Source of the DNA: Flammeovirgaceae bacterium UBA2371
Lineage (GTDB): Bacteria > Bacteroidota > Bacteroidia > Cytophagales > Cyclobacteriaceae
Assembly: GCA_002345965.1 (NCBI GenBank)
Contig: DDTF01000048.1
Coordinates: 63,453-127,452, forward strand
Direction: 5' to 3'
Length of the DNA stretch: 64,000 bases
In this document: in pieces, positions 34,131-42,653 of the stretch
How positions within the stretch are numbered: the stretch's first letter is position 1
Layout of the letters: each line of letters starts with the position of its first letter
The notes under the pieces: model-generated
Seen by the model: the letters and a program-made list of their open reading frames with translations, nothing else
What the model was told of the DNA's origin: nothing
Database searches by the model: none
Made by a program: the position numbers and the translations under genes

Positions 34131-34158
34131 TTGGGCAAGGGCTAAAATATTATCTTTG
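34131..34158 (+). promoter_or_regulatory. Candidate promoter of the gene at 34182
   Basis: TTG (34131-34133), 17 nt, TATCTTTG (34151-34158), a good Bacteroidota promoter match. The start codon is 24 nt downstream. Confidence 0.45.
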
Positions 34159-34181
34159 CTATCAATCAACCATGACTGATA

Positions 34182-34631
34182 TTGACAATTTCTAAACCAC
34201 TTGGCGGCACACTTTCCTCATTTGTGCTCTTCATTCTTATTTCGTTTGTTCTCATCACCATGAGTATGATCCGGCTTGTAGCCGATCCTCAGCCAGAATG
34301 GTATGTATATCTGAGTTTGGCAGTACTAACCCCACTGGCGTTTTTTCTTACTTTCCGGGTTATCATCAACTACAAGGTTATAGAATTAGGTAACGGCCAG
34401 ATAACAATAAAATATAAAATCAGGAAAAAGCTCAGGCAGTATCCTCTTTCCAGAGTAATCTATTGGAAAGAATCTATCGTGAAAACAGGAAAAAATTCGA
34501 CTTTTAAAGAATTGGAAATTCGTTTTGATGACCAATTCCGATTGAATTTGGGATTAAGGGAATACTCCAACTATCCGAAGGTACAAGCTTATTTAACCAA
34601 GAAACTGGCTGGCAAAAAACAGGATGGTTAA
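34182..34631 (+). CDS. Small membrane protein with PH-like domain, unknown function
   Basis: 149 residues starting with TTG at 34182; no ATG in frame precedes the first hydrophobic helix, so TTG is the best start. Two helices at about 10-32 and 43-63 (SSFVLFILISFVLITMSMI, YVYLSLAVLTPLAFFLTFRVI) are followed by a cytoplasmic beta-rich domain (VIELGNGQITIKYKIRKKLRQYPLSRVIYWKES ... LEIRFDDQFRLNLGLREYSNY) resembling bacterial PH-type membrane proteins. Not recognised further. It is divergent from the Rrf2 gene, with its own candidate promoter, and precedes the two tRNA-Leu genes. Confidence 0.6.
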   Translation: MTISKPLGGTLSSFVLFILISFVLITMSMIRLVADPQPEWYVYLSLAVLTPLAFFLTFRVIINYKVIELGNGQITIKYKIRKKLRQYPLSRVIYWKESIVKTGKNSTFKELEIRFDDQFRLNLGLREYSNYPKVQAYLTKKLAGKKQDG

Positions 34632-34635
34632 CACA

Positions 34636-34666
34636 TTGGTAAAGTTTTAAATCCTTTATACTTTTG
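34636..34666 (+). promoter_or_regulatory. Promoter of the tRNA-Leu pair
   Basis: TTG (34636-34638), 20 nt, TACTTTTG (34659-34666), fitting the Bacteroidota consensus. The first tRNA begins at 34709, so the primary transcript has a leader of about 37 nt. Confidence 0.55.
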
Positions 34667-34708
34667 CCCCCTTGCCAAACGAGGCAATTCCCTTATTTGA
34701 TTTGAAAT

Positions 34709-34793
34709 GCCCAGGTGGTGAAATTGGTAGACACGCTACTTTGAGGGGGTAGTGCCGCAAGGTGTGCTGGTTCGAATCCAGTCCTGGGCACCA
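34709..34793 (+). tRNA. tRNA-Leu (anticodon GAG)
   Basis: Acceptor stem GCCCAGG pairs with CCTGGGC (34783-34789), discriminator A, and CCA is encoded (34791-34793). The anticodon loop TTGAGGG gives GAG, and the long variable arm (GTGCCGCAAGGTGTGC region) is that of a class II tRNA. It decodes CTC/CTT. Confidence 0.95.
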
Positions 34794-34802
34794 TTAATCA
34801 AT

Positions 34803-34884
34803 GCCGAAGTGGTGAAATTGGTAGACACGCACGTTTCAGAGGCGTGTGGCGCAAGCTGTGCGGGTTCGAGTCCCGCCTTCGGCA
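34803..34884 (+). tRNA. tRNA-Leu (anticodon CAG)
   Basis: Acceptor stem GCCGAAG pairs with CTTCGGC (34877-34883). The anticodon loop TTCAGAG gives CAG, and a class II variable arm is present. CCA is not encoded here (CAC follows), unlike in the preceding tRNA 9 nt upstream. Both are cotranscribed. Confidence 0.95.
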
Positions 34885-34904
34885 CACTTTTGATTAACCA
34901 AAAC

Positions 34905-34933
34905 AAAAAAACCGCCCTGGAGCGGTTTTTTTT
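34905..34933 (+). terminator. Terminator after the tRNA-Leu pair
   Basis: GC-rich stem ACCGC/GCGGT extended by A-T pairs, 6-nt loop, then a T8 run. It lies 20 nt after the second tRNA. Confidence 0.85.
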
Positions 34934-34964
34934 ATAAGTAATCCTTAACAACTTATCTAAAAAA

Positions 34965-35096
34965 CTAATGAGTCATGTCCAACCAGGCCCATTTTCCTTC
35001 GTTCGAATGCGCCTCCCCTTGCCTGATGTACATGGCAGCAAGTGAAAAAAACATTACATAGAAAAGCACAACAGACAATAGAAAGATGTAAAACAT
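34965..35096 (-). CDS. Possible 43-residue single-helix membrane protein
   Basis: ATG at 35096 to TAG at 34965 reads a hydrophobic helix (about 2-22, FYIFLLSVVLFYVMFFSLAAM) and a polar tail (RQGEAHSNEGKWAWLDMTH), a normal layout for a small inner-membrane protein. Another frame of the same strand (34957-35139) is open but has no such character. No homologue is recognised, and no promoter is evident. The stretch 35097-35291 up to the protease gene shows nothing that I can support. Confidence 0.45.
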   Translation of the reverse strand: MFYIFLLSVVLFYVMFFSLAAMYIRQGEAHSNEGKWAWLDMTH

Positions 35097-35291
35097 AGCT
35101 TTTTATTCGTTTACCCTCAAATTGTAGAAAATAACTCAATGGCGAAGAGCAACCATTGCATACAGATAACAGAGGTAATATCTTATCGTTTTTTAAAAGA
35201 AAAACTCCAGGAAGAAATGGGTAAAATCACCTTAACGTATAAAATGGCACCTTTTTTGGCCTGTTACCAGTATATTTAATCAAAGGATTAC

Positions 35292-36929
35292 ATGACCAAT
35301 CACGTGATAAAGTACCTGATCTATTCCATATTTTGTGCATCTGCTGCCATTCCCGCCTATTCTCAACTAAAGGCTACAGACCCCATTCCCAATGACTGGT
35401 TTCTGAGAGATCCTGCATCCGACTTCCTTCAGGGCATAAGTGCTGAAAAGTCATACAAAACCCTACTGAAAGACAGACCCTCTCGCACCATTACCGTGGC
35501 CGTAATTGACACTGGTGTGGATATTGACCATGAAGACTTGCAAGGTGTTATATGGACAAATGCGGATGAAATTCCGGACAATGGTATCGATGACGATAAT
35601 AACGGATACATAGATGATGTGCACGGATGGAATTTTATTGGAGGTAAAGATGGAAATGTAAATGAGGATACTAATGAGTTCACGCGCAATTATGTGAGAT
35701 TAAAAAAACAATTTGAGGGAGTGGACGAAAAGAAGATAAGTAAAAGAGATAAGGCCGCCTATGAAGAATACCTAAAAGCTAAAGAAAAATTAGAAAAGCT
35801 GATCGCTAAAAATACAGAGCAGTATGAACTCTATAATAACCTGTATCAAAACGTAAGTCAAAGTGTAGACACTTTAAAAATTTTACTGATGACGGATGAG
35901 CTTACTCAAGAGTTAGTTGAAAGTTTTCAATCGAGAGAACCCAATCTGTTATTTGCAAAGGGATTCGTTCTCAACATCTTTAGAAATATCGGACCTGAAA
36001 ACAGTTTGGAAGAGTTTTTATCAGAACTAAAAGAGACATCAGATCATTTTGGACAAATTGTTAATTACAGCTACAATGAAAATTTTGATCCAAGATCGAT
36101 AGTAGGGGATAACTATAACGATCCTTATGAAAAGGGATATGGCAATAATGATGTGAAAGGACCAGACCCTATGCACGGCACACATGTGGCAGGCATTATT
36201 GCTGCCAACAGAAAAAATAACCTGGGGATTAATGGTGTTGCCGATAATGTAAAAATTATGTCTGTACGTGCAGTGCCCAACGGAGATGAGCGCGACAAAG
36301 ATGTTGCCAATGCCATCTTGTACGCTGTGGATAATGGAGCTCAAATCATTAATATGAGTTTTGGCAAATCTATTTCTCCTGAAAAAGAAGTAGTAGACAA
36401 AGCTGTAAAATACGCTGAGCAAAAAGGTGTACTCCTCATTCATGCTGCAGGTAATGACTCAGAAAATATTGACCTTGAGAAAAACTATCCCTCCAGGTAT
36501 TATGCAGATGGAACAGAAGCCAAAAACTGGATTGAGGTGGGTGCTTCTTCATGGGGAGCTGACAGCGATTTTGTTGGAAGTTTTTCCAATTATGGCAAGA
36601 AGGCCGTTGACCTGTTTGCTCCGGGTGTTCAAATCTATTCAACACTTCCTGGCAACAATTACAAAAAAATGGATGGTACCAGCGCAGCAAGCCCTGTTAC
36701 TGCTGGTGTGGCTGCTGTTATCATGTCTTACTATCCGGAATTCTCAGCAACGGAGGTAAAAGAAATCATCAGAAATTCAACGCGAAAATTTGATAACCTT
36801 AAGATTGAGTCAGTTGGATCAAAAGGAGGAATCGAATTCAATCAAATGAGTAGCTCCGGGGGATTGATCAATTTATATCAGGCCATCCTGCTTGCCCAGG
36901 AGTTGAAAACAAAAAAGCAGGTTAAGTAA
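35292..36929 (+). CDS. Subtilisin-like serine protease (S8)
   Basis: 545 residues. Signal peptide about 1-24 (FCASAAIPAYSQ). Catalytic Asp 73 is in VAVIDTGVDIDHED, His 295 in MHGTHVAG, oxyanion Asn 388 in HAAGNDS and Ser 464 in DGTSAASP. Between Asp and His there is an unusually long insertion (about 130-290) that is helical and charged (EEYLKAKEKLEKLIAK ... ), about five times the spacing in subtilisin BPN'. There is no visible T9SS domain, so the protease is probably periplasmic. An N-terminal propeptide would be short. The gene has no close cotranscribed neighbour. Confidence 0.92.
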   Translation: MTNHVIKYLIYSIFCASAAIPAYSQLKATDPIPNDWFLRDPASDFLQGISAEKSYKTLLKDRPSRTITVAVIDTGVDIDHEDLQGVIWTNADEIPDNGIDDDNNGYIDDVHGWNFIGGKDGNVNEDTNEFTRNYVRLKKQFEGVDEKKISKRDKAAYEEYLKAKEKLEKLIAKNTEQYELYNNLYQNVSQSVDTLKILLMTDELTQELVESFQSREPNLLFAKGFVLNIFRNIGPENSLEEFLSELKETSDHFGQIVNYSYNENFDPRSIVGDNYNDPYEKGYGNNDVKGPDPMHGTHVAGIIAANRKNNLGINGVADNVKIMSVRAVPNGDERDKDVANAILYAVDNGAQIINMSFGKSISPEKEVVDKAVKYAEQKGVLLIHAAGNDSENIDLEKNYPSRYYADGTEAKNWIEVGASSWGADSDFVGSFSNYGKKAVDLFAPGVQIYSTLPGNNYKKMDGTSAASPVTAGVAAVIMSYYPEFSATEVKEIIRNSTRKFDNLKIESVGSKGGIEFNQMSSSGGLINLYQAILLAQELKTKKQVK

Positions 36930-37039
36930 TATTTACACTTCAAGTCAAAGGATCATACCACCGTTCATAAAACGGAGACAGGCTGGTTTAGAAAAATATA
37001 TTCACTTTAAAGGTTGAATAAACACTACAATCTTTACTG

Positions 37040-37444
37040 ATGAATAAGAGTTACACTGATGCCGGACTGCTTGTGCTGCGATTAGGAACCGGATTATTTA
37101 TGGCATTTGGCCACGGACTTGGCAAATTACCTCCTTCTGACGGACTCATCGAAAACACAGGAAAAATGGGATTCCCGTTGCCTGTATTTTTTGCCTGGAT
37201 GGCTGGGCTGTCTGAGTTTCTCGGGGGATTATTAATTGCACTTGGACTGTTCACTCGACCAGCTGCTTTTTTATGGATTTGCACAATGAGTACTGCTGCA
37301 TTTATACGACATGCTGATGACCCTTTTGGTTCTAAAGAAAAGGCGCTGATGTATCTCATCATCGGTATCAGCTTTGTTCTGCTAGGCAGTGGCAGGTATA
37401 GTCTTGGAAAATTACTATTCAAAAGTGACCATCCGCTTCTGTAG
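37040..37444 (+). CDS. DoxX-family membrane protein
   Basis: 134 residues with four predicted helices. The family signature is present: DAGLLVLRLGTGLFMAFGHGLGKL at the start, FFAWMAGLSEFLGGLLIALGLFTRPAAFLW in the middle and YLIIGISFVLLGSGRYSLGKLL at the end. DoxX-type proteins sit in the inner membrane and are linked to quinone or thiosulfate redox reactions, but most have no proven role. A shared bidirectional terminator follows. Confidence 0.9.
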   Translation: MNKSYTDAGLLVLRLGTGLFMAFGHGLGKLPPSDGLIENTGKMGFPLPVFFAWMAGLSEFLGGLLIALGLFTRPAAFLWICTMSTAAFIRHADDPFGSKEKALMYLIIGISFVLLGSGRYSLGKLLFKSDHPLL

Positions 37445-37507
37445 TCTTCCGAAAATTGGGATGGAGACACAAAAAAGAAAACACTCGCCAATACAGGTCT
37501 ATAAACA

Positions 37508-37536
37508 AAAAACCCCATTATAAAATGGGGTTTATT
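37508..37536. terminator. Bidirectional terminator between doxX-like gene and tRNA-Lys
   Basis: Inverted repeat AAACCCCATT / AATGGGGTTT with a short loop, with T-rich sequence on both sides. It serves the plus-strand DoxX gene and the minus-strand tRNA-Lys, which ends at 37542. Confidence 0.75.
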
Positions 37537-37541
37537 TTTTG

Positions 37542-37614
37542 TGATCCCGCTGGGGCTCGAACCCAGGACCCTAACATTAAAAGTGTTATGCTCTACCAGC
37601 TGAGCTACGGAATC
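37542..37614 (-). tRNA. tRNA-Lys (anticodon TTT)
   Basis: Minus strand: acceptor GATTCCG (from 37614) pairs with CGGGATC, discriminator A at 37542. The anticodon stem TAACA/TGTTA encloses loop CTTTTAA (anticodon TTT); the T loop is GGTTCGAGCC. CCA is not encoded. Confidence 0.95.
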
Positions 37615-37659
37615 TTCTCAATCTTGCCTAAATTTGATGCTTTCCTTTATTTGAGGGCA

Positions 37660-37690
37660 CAAAGGTAACATGTTATGAAAAATAAGCAAA
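37660..37690 (-). promoter_or_regulatory. Consensus promoter of tRNA-Lys
   Basis: On the minus strand TTTG (37690-37687), exactly 19 nt, TACCTTTG (37667-37660): the textbook Bacteroides promoter. Its -33 element and spacer lie within the first codons of the gene starting at 37675 on the opposite strand. Confidence 0.7.
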
Positions 37691-38409
37691 AGGCGGTTTC
37701 AAAAATTATCACTCTTATTCTATTTATCTCCGTCAATCAACTAACCGCTCAGACCCCCAACGAAATGGTAAAGACAGCAGACTCACTTTTTGTGGGTAAA
37801 CAATACACTCAGTCGCTGGAATTGTATGAACAGGTGCTCAAGCAGCATCACCATTCACCAGCCATGTTACTCAAAATGGCTTATATCGAAGAGGGTCTGG
37901 GGCAACTGAGCAAGTCCTTGTATTATCTCAATCTTTATTACCTGGCCTCAGATGATGAACAAGCGTTGGTCAAAATGGAAGAATTAGCGAACAAACACCG
38001 ATTGCAAGGCTATAAGTCTGATCAAGCCAGACAATTGTCCTTGCTGTGGCGAAAATATGATGGTACGATCATCAACGTATTGATTGGCTGCACAATTCTG
38101 CTTTTTGCATTGCTTTTCTACTTAAAAAGGCAAAAAAGAAACCTAATGCCGGTGGCAATGGCATTATTAATTTTCCTCACCATACTATTTATACAGATTA
38201 ACTTAAATCAGGGTGCTCATTCCGGTATCGTTCACTTCAATTCAACCTATCTGATGAGCGGACCATCTGCAGGATCATCAGTAGTCGGAATAGTCGAAGA
38301 AGGCCATATGCTTGATGTAGTGGGTAAAAAAGATGTTTGGGTGTGTGCAAAATGGATGAATCAAGAGGTGTACATAAAGGAGGATCAAATATTGATGGTC
38401 GAATTATAA
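37675..38409 (+). CDS. TPR/SH3-like membrane protein (BatE-like)
   Basis: 244 residues. Signal peptide about 1-25 (LILFISVNQLTAQT), one or two TPR units (about 28-100, ADSLFVGKQYTQSLELYEQVLKQHHHSPAMLLKMAYIEEGLGQ), two transmembrane helices (about 138-157 and 160-178), and an SH3-like tail (about 185-242, YLMSGPSAGSSVVGIVEEGHMLDVVGKKDVWVCAKWMNQEVYIKE). The layout matches BatE-type proteins of Bacteroidota aerotolerance operons, but no Bat partner genes are next to it, so the name is only a comparison. The start region overlaps the tRNA-Lys promoter. The stop is 1 nt from the convergent gene's stop. Confidence 0.7.
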   Translation: MKNKQKAVSKIITLILFISVNQLTAQTPNEMVKTADSLFVGKQYTQSLELYEQVLKQHHHSPAMLLKMAYIEEGLGQLSKSLYYLNLYYLASDDEQALVKMEELANKHRLQGYKSDQARQLSLLWRKYDGTIINVLIGCTILLFALLFYLKRQKRNLMPVAMALLIFLTILFIQINLNQGAHSGIVHFNSTYLMSGPSAGSSVVGIVEEGHMLDVVGKKDVWVCAKWMNQEVYIKEDQILMVEL

Positions 38410-38410
38410 A

Positions 38411-41107
38411 TCAATACTTGATTGAAAGTGGCCCTTTGTATTCCCGATCAGAATACTCAATCAGATAATAATAGACACCTGCAGCCTCCCCTTTTGCATA
38501 CCACCTAAAATTTCTGTCATTACTCTTAAATACTTCCTTGCCCCACCTGTTGTAGATACGGATGGCCTGGAACTGGGAAATACAATTGTCCAACGGTAAA
38601 ATATTTTCGATCTGTTCCGTGATACTATTCTTTAACTCCATGGCGAAGTAATCATTAATACCATCGTCATTGGGCGAAAAGTAATTAATTGGGATAAACC
38701 CATTACCACCTCCTTCAATATCCTTAATGGTTATATTGACCGCAACAGTGTCTGCTCGTGTATTGAAACACCTGTCATCGTTTAAGCTAAATGTAAAAGT
38801 GTAGTTGTTTTCGTACAGGCCATTTTTGAAAATAGAGCAATCGGGATTCCAACTAAATGTGGTAGACACTGACCCTTTTCCTTCAACGGGTTCAAAAACA
38901 AAACCTTCAGGAGCAACATTACCTTCAGCTTCAATCAGATCCAATTTAATCAAATCTTGTGGAGCAGTGTCCGCATCAGATCCCTGCAATCCTAATATTA
39001 TTTGATTGCCCCTAACAACCTCAAGACTGTTATTCAGCATTGTGAGATCAGCATTTAAATTATTGATAACCAAACGTGGCTTTGTATTATTAGGCGGCAA
39101 AACTTTTAACTCTACCTCCACTGTATCTGCTTGATAAATTTTGCATTTGTTGAGACTATCAACAACTATAAATTGAAGATCAAAACTATCATGATTGTCC
39201 AAATTCAATTTATCACAATTCAAATTCCAGCTAAACTGAGATTGTAAGGAAGGAAATCCATCTACCCTGGCAAAGGAAACCCCCAGCGCTCTTAATGAAT
39301 CTGCACTTAAATTGTTGCTTCCCAATAAATCCAGGGAGATGGGATAATTGGATTCAGGGTCATTGCCGGTAACGTTAAAACTTAAATTGCTGAAAACTTT
39401 CCTTTCAATACCAAGTACCACTCTCTCATCTGTGGCGGGGGTAAGGCTCGTATCAATAATGGGTGGACCATTGGTAGGCAATACTACCGTAAAGTTGTAA
39501 TCCATTTTTATCGGTTCATTCAACCCACACTCATCCAAATCATCAACTATAATGGTCACTTTAAATGTAGATCGTTGCGTGAAATCGTAAATATTGCAAA
39601 ACGCATCCCAGTCCAACCTTCCCTTTACATATCCGGGAGTCTGACTTATCATTGAAAAAGTAATTCCGGCATTGGCCAACACGAAACCATCTGTAATTAC
39701 AGAGACCAATAACTCGTCCCCATCATCATCATTTACTTCAAACTCTAATTGTGAAATCGGAACAGGCGGAGGCAAGTCTTTGGTACTCTTGCCTTCGAGC
39801 AAAGTGATATTGACATTTGAACCATTGTCAAAATAAGGATCAGTATTGGGCGGAGGGGTTACATTAACTGTCACCTTTAGTGTATCCAACAAAGGTAGAC
39901 TGCAGGCATCATCCATGGCAATAATACCTACTTCGTAAGGTCCACCTAAAAAAAACGGACAAACAGGAAAACAGATATTAAAATTTTTAGTGCTTCCATT
40001 AACAAGTGTTGCAGTGACTTCCGCAGGCAATATTTCTGTTAGGTTTTTATTATTAAAATTAAGACCCACCGCCCTAATCCGAACGTTTTCCATAAATGCC
40101 GTTGGTCGCTGCGAGTCGGGATCTGAAACTGTAACTGTAATACAACGATCCTGTCCCATATCAGAGGCGGTAAGGGTAACAGAAGTAGGACCGGTAATCT
40201 GGGGAGGTACAGCATCTGCGCAACCATCTACTACCAACATCTGAAAGTCTCTTCTCGATATGCCTATCAACTCCTTATTTCTATACTCTTCAATTTTTAC
40301 AGCAAATACAAACAAACCCTGTAGCATGGGTGTAGCCGTAAGTAATCCCGCCTTACTAATTTTCATATCAGGATTACCATTAATGATACGGTCAATGTCA
40401 AATCCAGGTCTCCATTGTACCAATGGATAAGGTTTTGGCAGAATAGTTGGCAGTGCTACAGCTTGATGTGTATTTAATGGAGTTGTAAGCGTATAAACCA
40501 ATGAATCTCCATCATCATCTACGCCCGCAAAATCTACATAGTAAGGTCTTCCTGGACAAGCATAATCATTAAGAGGTGGAAATAAGCGTGGCGATGAATT
40601 GATAAAAGGTTTGCCGTTTCTTACAACCGCAGGAAATTCCAGTAAAAAAGTTTGCCCCGCGGAAATACCTCCTGATTGTGGTGTTGGGTCATCACTGAAT
40701 ATATTGGAGATCGAATAATTTCTACAGCACCGTTCCCATGCCACATAATATCCCTCTGGTTCATTGAACAAATCGGGGTCTAAAAAAAGTGTGGTGGTAT
40801 AAATCAGTTTATCCGTTACAATCTCTCCATTGGAGCATTCTGGTTGTGTATAGGCAACACTACTTTCATTGGTAAGAAGCAGAACCACGCTTGAAACAAA
40901 CGTATTATTACTTTTTCTAAAAATAGATACTGTTGCACTTGGATCCTTGGCGCCAGCCGACCCATTAATTTTGTCAAAATAGATGATGAGATTCAGTCGG
41001 TAAGTAGTTCCGCTAATGTGCAACAGCTCAAATTCTCCTCCAACAATATGAGAAGCCCCCGCCTGAATGCTGAATAGACACAATAATGCAATTAGAAATC
41101 TTCTCAT
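38411..41107 (-). CDS. Large surface protein with T9SS type B C-terminal domain
   Basis: 898 residues. Signal peptide 1-18 (LLCLFSIQAGAS). The body contains several Ig/cadherin-like modules of about 100 residues (TVSDPDSQRPTAF, NDDDGDELLVSVIT, NDPESNYPISLDLLGS, GSDADTAPQDLIKL), each with Asp-rich calcium-type motifs. The C-terminus (about 805-898, IPINYFSPNDDGINDYFAM ... RIYNRWGKEVFKSND ... AGVYYYLIEYSDREYKGPLSIKY) is the gliding-motility-associated type B sorting domain, recognised by the T9SS. Probably a secreted or cell-surface adhesin. Its stop lies 1 nt from that of the convergent TPR/SH3-like gene. Confidence 0.88.
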   Translation of the reverse strand: MRRFLIALLCLFSIQAGASHIVGGEFELLHISGTTYRLNLIIYFDKINGSAGAKDPSATVSIFRKSNNTFVSSVVLLLTNESSVAYTQPECSNGEIVTDKLIYTTTLFLDPDLFNEPEGYYVAWERCCRNYSISNIFSDDPTPQSGGISAGQTFLLEFPAVVRNGKPFINSSPRLFPPLNDYACPGRPYYVDFAGVDDDGDSLVYTLTTPLNTHQAVALPTILPKPYPLVQWRPGFDIDRIINGNPDMKISKAGLLTATPMLQGLFVFAVKIEEYRNKELIGISRRDFQMLVVDGCADAVPPQITGPTSVTLTASDMGQDRCITVTVSDPDSQRPTAFMENVRIRAVGLNFNNKNLTEILPAEVTATLVNGSTKNFNICFPVCPFFLGGPYEVGIIAMDDACSLPLLDTLKVTVNVTPPPNTDPYFDNGSNVNITLLEGKSTKDLPPPVPISQLEFEVNDDDGDELLVSVITDGFVLANAGITFSMISQTPGYVKGRLDWDAFCNIYDFTQRSTFKVTIIVDDLDECGLNEPIKMDYNFTVVLPTNGPPIIDTSLTPATDERVVLGIERKVFSNLSFNVTGNDPESNYPISLDLLGSNNLSADSLRALGVSFARVDGFPSLQSQFSWNLNCDKLNLDNHDSFDLQFIVVDSLNKCKIYQADTVEVELKVLPPNNTKPRLVINNLNADLTMLNNSLEVVRGNQIILGLQGSDADTAPQDLIKLDLIEAEGNVAPEGFVFEPVEGKGSVSTTFSWNPDCSIFKNGLYENNYTFTFSLNDDRCFNTRADTVAVNITIKDIEGGGNGFIPINYFSPNDDGINDYFAMELKNSITEQIENILPLDNCISQFQAIRIYNRWGKEVFKSNDRNFRWYAKGEAAGVYYYLIEYSDREYKGPLSIKY

Positions 41108-41218
41108 AAGTAACTCCAGTATCGAAAGATAAGAATTGTGACACAGGCAGGAAACCCCCCTTTATAATGTATTTTGAATATTCGGGTAACTTGACAATTC
41201 ATAGTATTTTCGTGCCCT

Positions 41219-42637
41219 ATGAAGAAAGGAGACCTGCTTGAAAATGTGTACATCGAAACAATAGCTGCTGAAGGGAAATGCGTAGCCAAAATGGATGGGC
41301 TGGTTATTTTCCTGAAAGGAGGGGCTCCGGGAGATACGGTGGAGGCCACTGTAACCAGAGTGAAAAAAAGTTTTCTGGAAGCCAGGGTCACCAAGGTGAT
41401 CAAAGCGTCTGATCTGCGCACTCAACCTTTCTGTTTACATTTTGGCGTCTGTGGTGGGTGTACTTGGCAACACATCAATTATGACACACAATTGTACTAC
41501 AAGCAAAAACAGGTTCAGGATAATCTTGAACGGATTGGGGGCCTGCAACTACCCGATATCCATCCCATTCTCGGTTCATCAAAAACAAAATTATATCGCA
41601 ACAAACTTGATTTCACTTTTACCCACAGCGAATGGCTCACCTGGGAAGATTTGCAAAGTGACAGAGTGAAAGGCCCGGCACTTGGATTTCATATTCCGAA
41701 AATGTTTGATAAGGTATTTAATGTAAACGAGTGCCATCTGCAACCCGATCCGTCCAATGGTATTCGCATTTCCTTAAAAGAAGCCGCTCTTTCAATGAAT
41801 ATTCCCTTCTTCGATTTGTGGAGTCAGGAAGGTTTTTTGAGGACCGTTACCATTCGCACGGCCTCCTCCGGAGAAACAATGGTGATTCTTCAGGTTACGA
41901 AAAAGAAAATGGAATGGATCGAGCCATTGCTCCAAATGCTGATGGATAAATTTCCTCAGATCACGTCTGCCAATTATGTCATCAACAGCAAAAGAAATGA
42001 TACCTTCAACGACCTTGAGGTAATCACCTGGAAAGGCAACCCCTACATTACTGAATTGATGCCGAAGGCTGGCGGAAAAGGTAACTTACAATATAGGGTT
42101 GGGCCCAAATCGTTTTATCAAACCAATTCGGACCAGGCGTACGAATTGTATAAAATAGCATGGCAGCTGGCAGAATTAAAAGGTGACGAGCTGGTGTATG
42201 ATCTCTATACAGGCACAGGAACCATCGCCAATTTCGTAGCCGCCAACGCCAAAAAAGTAATCGGGTTGGAGTACGTGGCCGATGCAATTGAAGATGCCAA
42301 GGTGAATGCCGAGATCAATGGGATCACCAACACCTCATTTTTTGCGGGAGACATCAAAGATCTTTTAAATGATAATTTTTTAAATACCCATGGTCGACCG
42401 GATGTGATCATCACCGATCCGCCTAGAGCGGGTATGCATGAAGATGTTTGTAAAATGATTCTGAAAGCAGCACCAAAAAAAATCGTTTATGTAAGTTGTA
42501 ATCCGGCTACGCAGGCCCGTGACCTTAAAATCTTATCGGAAAAATACGAGATCAGTGCCATCCATCCCGTAGACATGTTTCCACACACCATGCATGTAGA
42601 GAATGTGGTAAGCCTTACTTTGATCGACAATCAGTAA
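41219..42637 (+). CDS. rlmD: 23S rRNA (uracil-1939-C5)-methyltransferase
   Basis: 472 residues. An N-terminal TRAM domain (about 1-60) is followed by an Fe-S-type cysteine group in PFCLHFGVCGGCTWQH (about 73-88) and a Rossmann SAM-binding core from about 300 (LVYDLYTGTGTIANFVA). The catalytic Cys lies in VYVSCNPATQARDL (about 430-443) with the general-base motif near the end (HPVDMFPHTMHVENVV). It transfers a methyl group to C5 of U1939 or the equivalent base, by comparison with E. coli RlmD. RlmCD-type dual specificity cannot be excluded. It is divergent from the T9SS type B gene and convergent with dnaE2. Confidence 0.9.
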   Translation: MKKGDLLENVYIETIAAEGKCVAKMDGLVIFLKGGAPGDTVEATVTRVKKSFLEARVTKVIKASDLRTQPFCLHFGVCGGCTWQHINYDTQLYYKQKQVQDNLERIGGLQLPDIHPILGSSKTKLYRNKLDFTFTHSEWLTWEDLQSDRVKGPALGFHIPKMFDKVFNVNECHLQPDPSNGIRISLKEAALSMNIPFFDLWSQEGFLRTVTIRTASSGETMVILQVTKKKMEWIEPLLQMLMDKFPQITSANYVINSKRNDTFNDLEVITWKGNPYITELMPKAGGKGNLQYRVGPKSFYQTNSDQAYELYKIAWQLAELKGDELVYDLYTGTGTIANFVAANAKKVIGLEYVADAIEDAKVNAEINGITNTSFFAGDIKDLLNDNFLNTHGRPDVIITDPPRAGMHEDVCKMILKAAPKKIVYVSCNPATQARDLKILSEKYEISAIHPVDMFPHTMHVENVVSLTLIDNQ

Positions 42638-42653
42638 TTGATGCAACTTCTGA

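Noticed and set aside
34957..35139. 60-residue minus-strand ORF
   Set aside because: The reading frame gives Cys-rich, unpatterned sequence, while the shifted frame of the same region encodes a sensible 43-residue membrane protein.
37456..37668. 70-residue plus-strand ORF across the tRNA-Lys gene
   Set aside because: It is antisense to a clear tRNA and covers its terminator.
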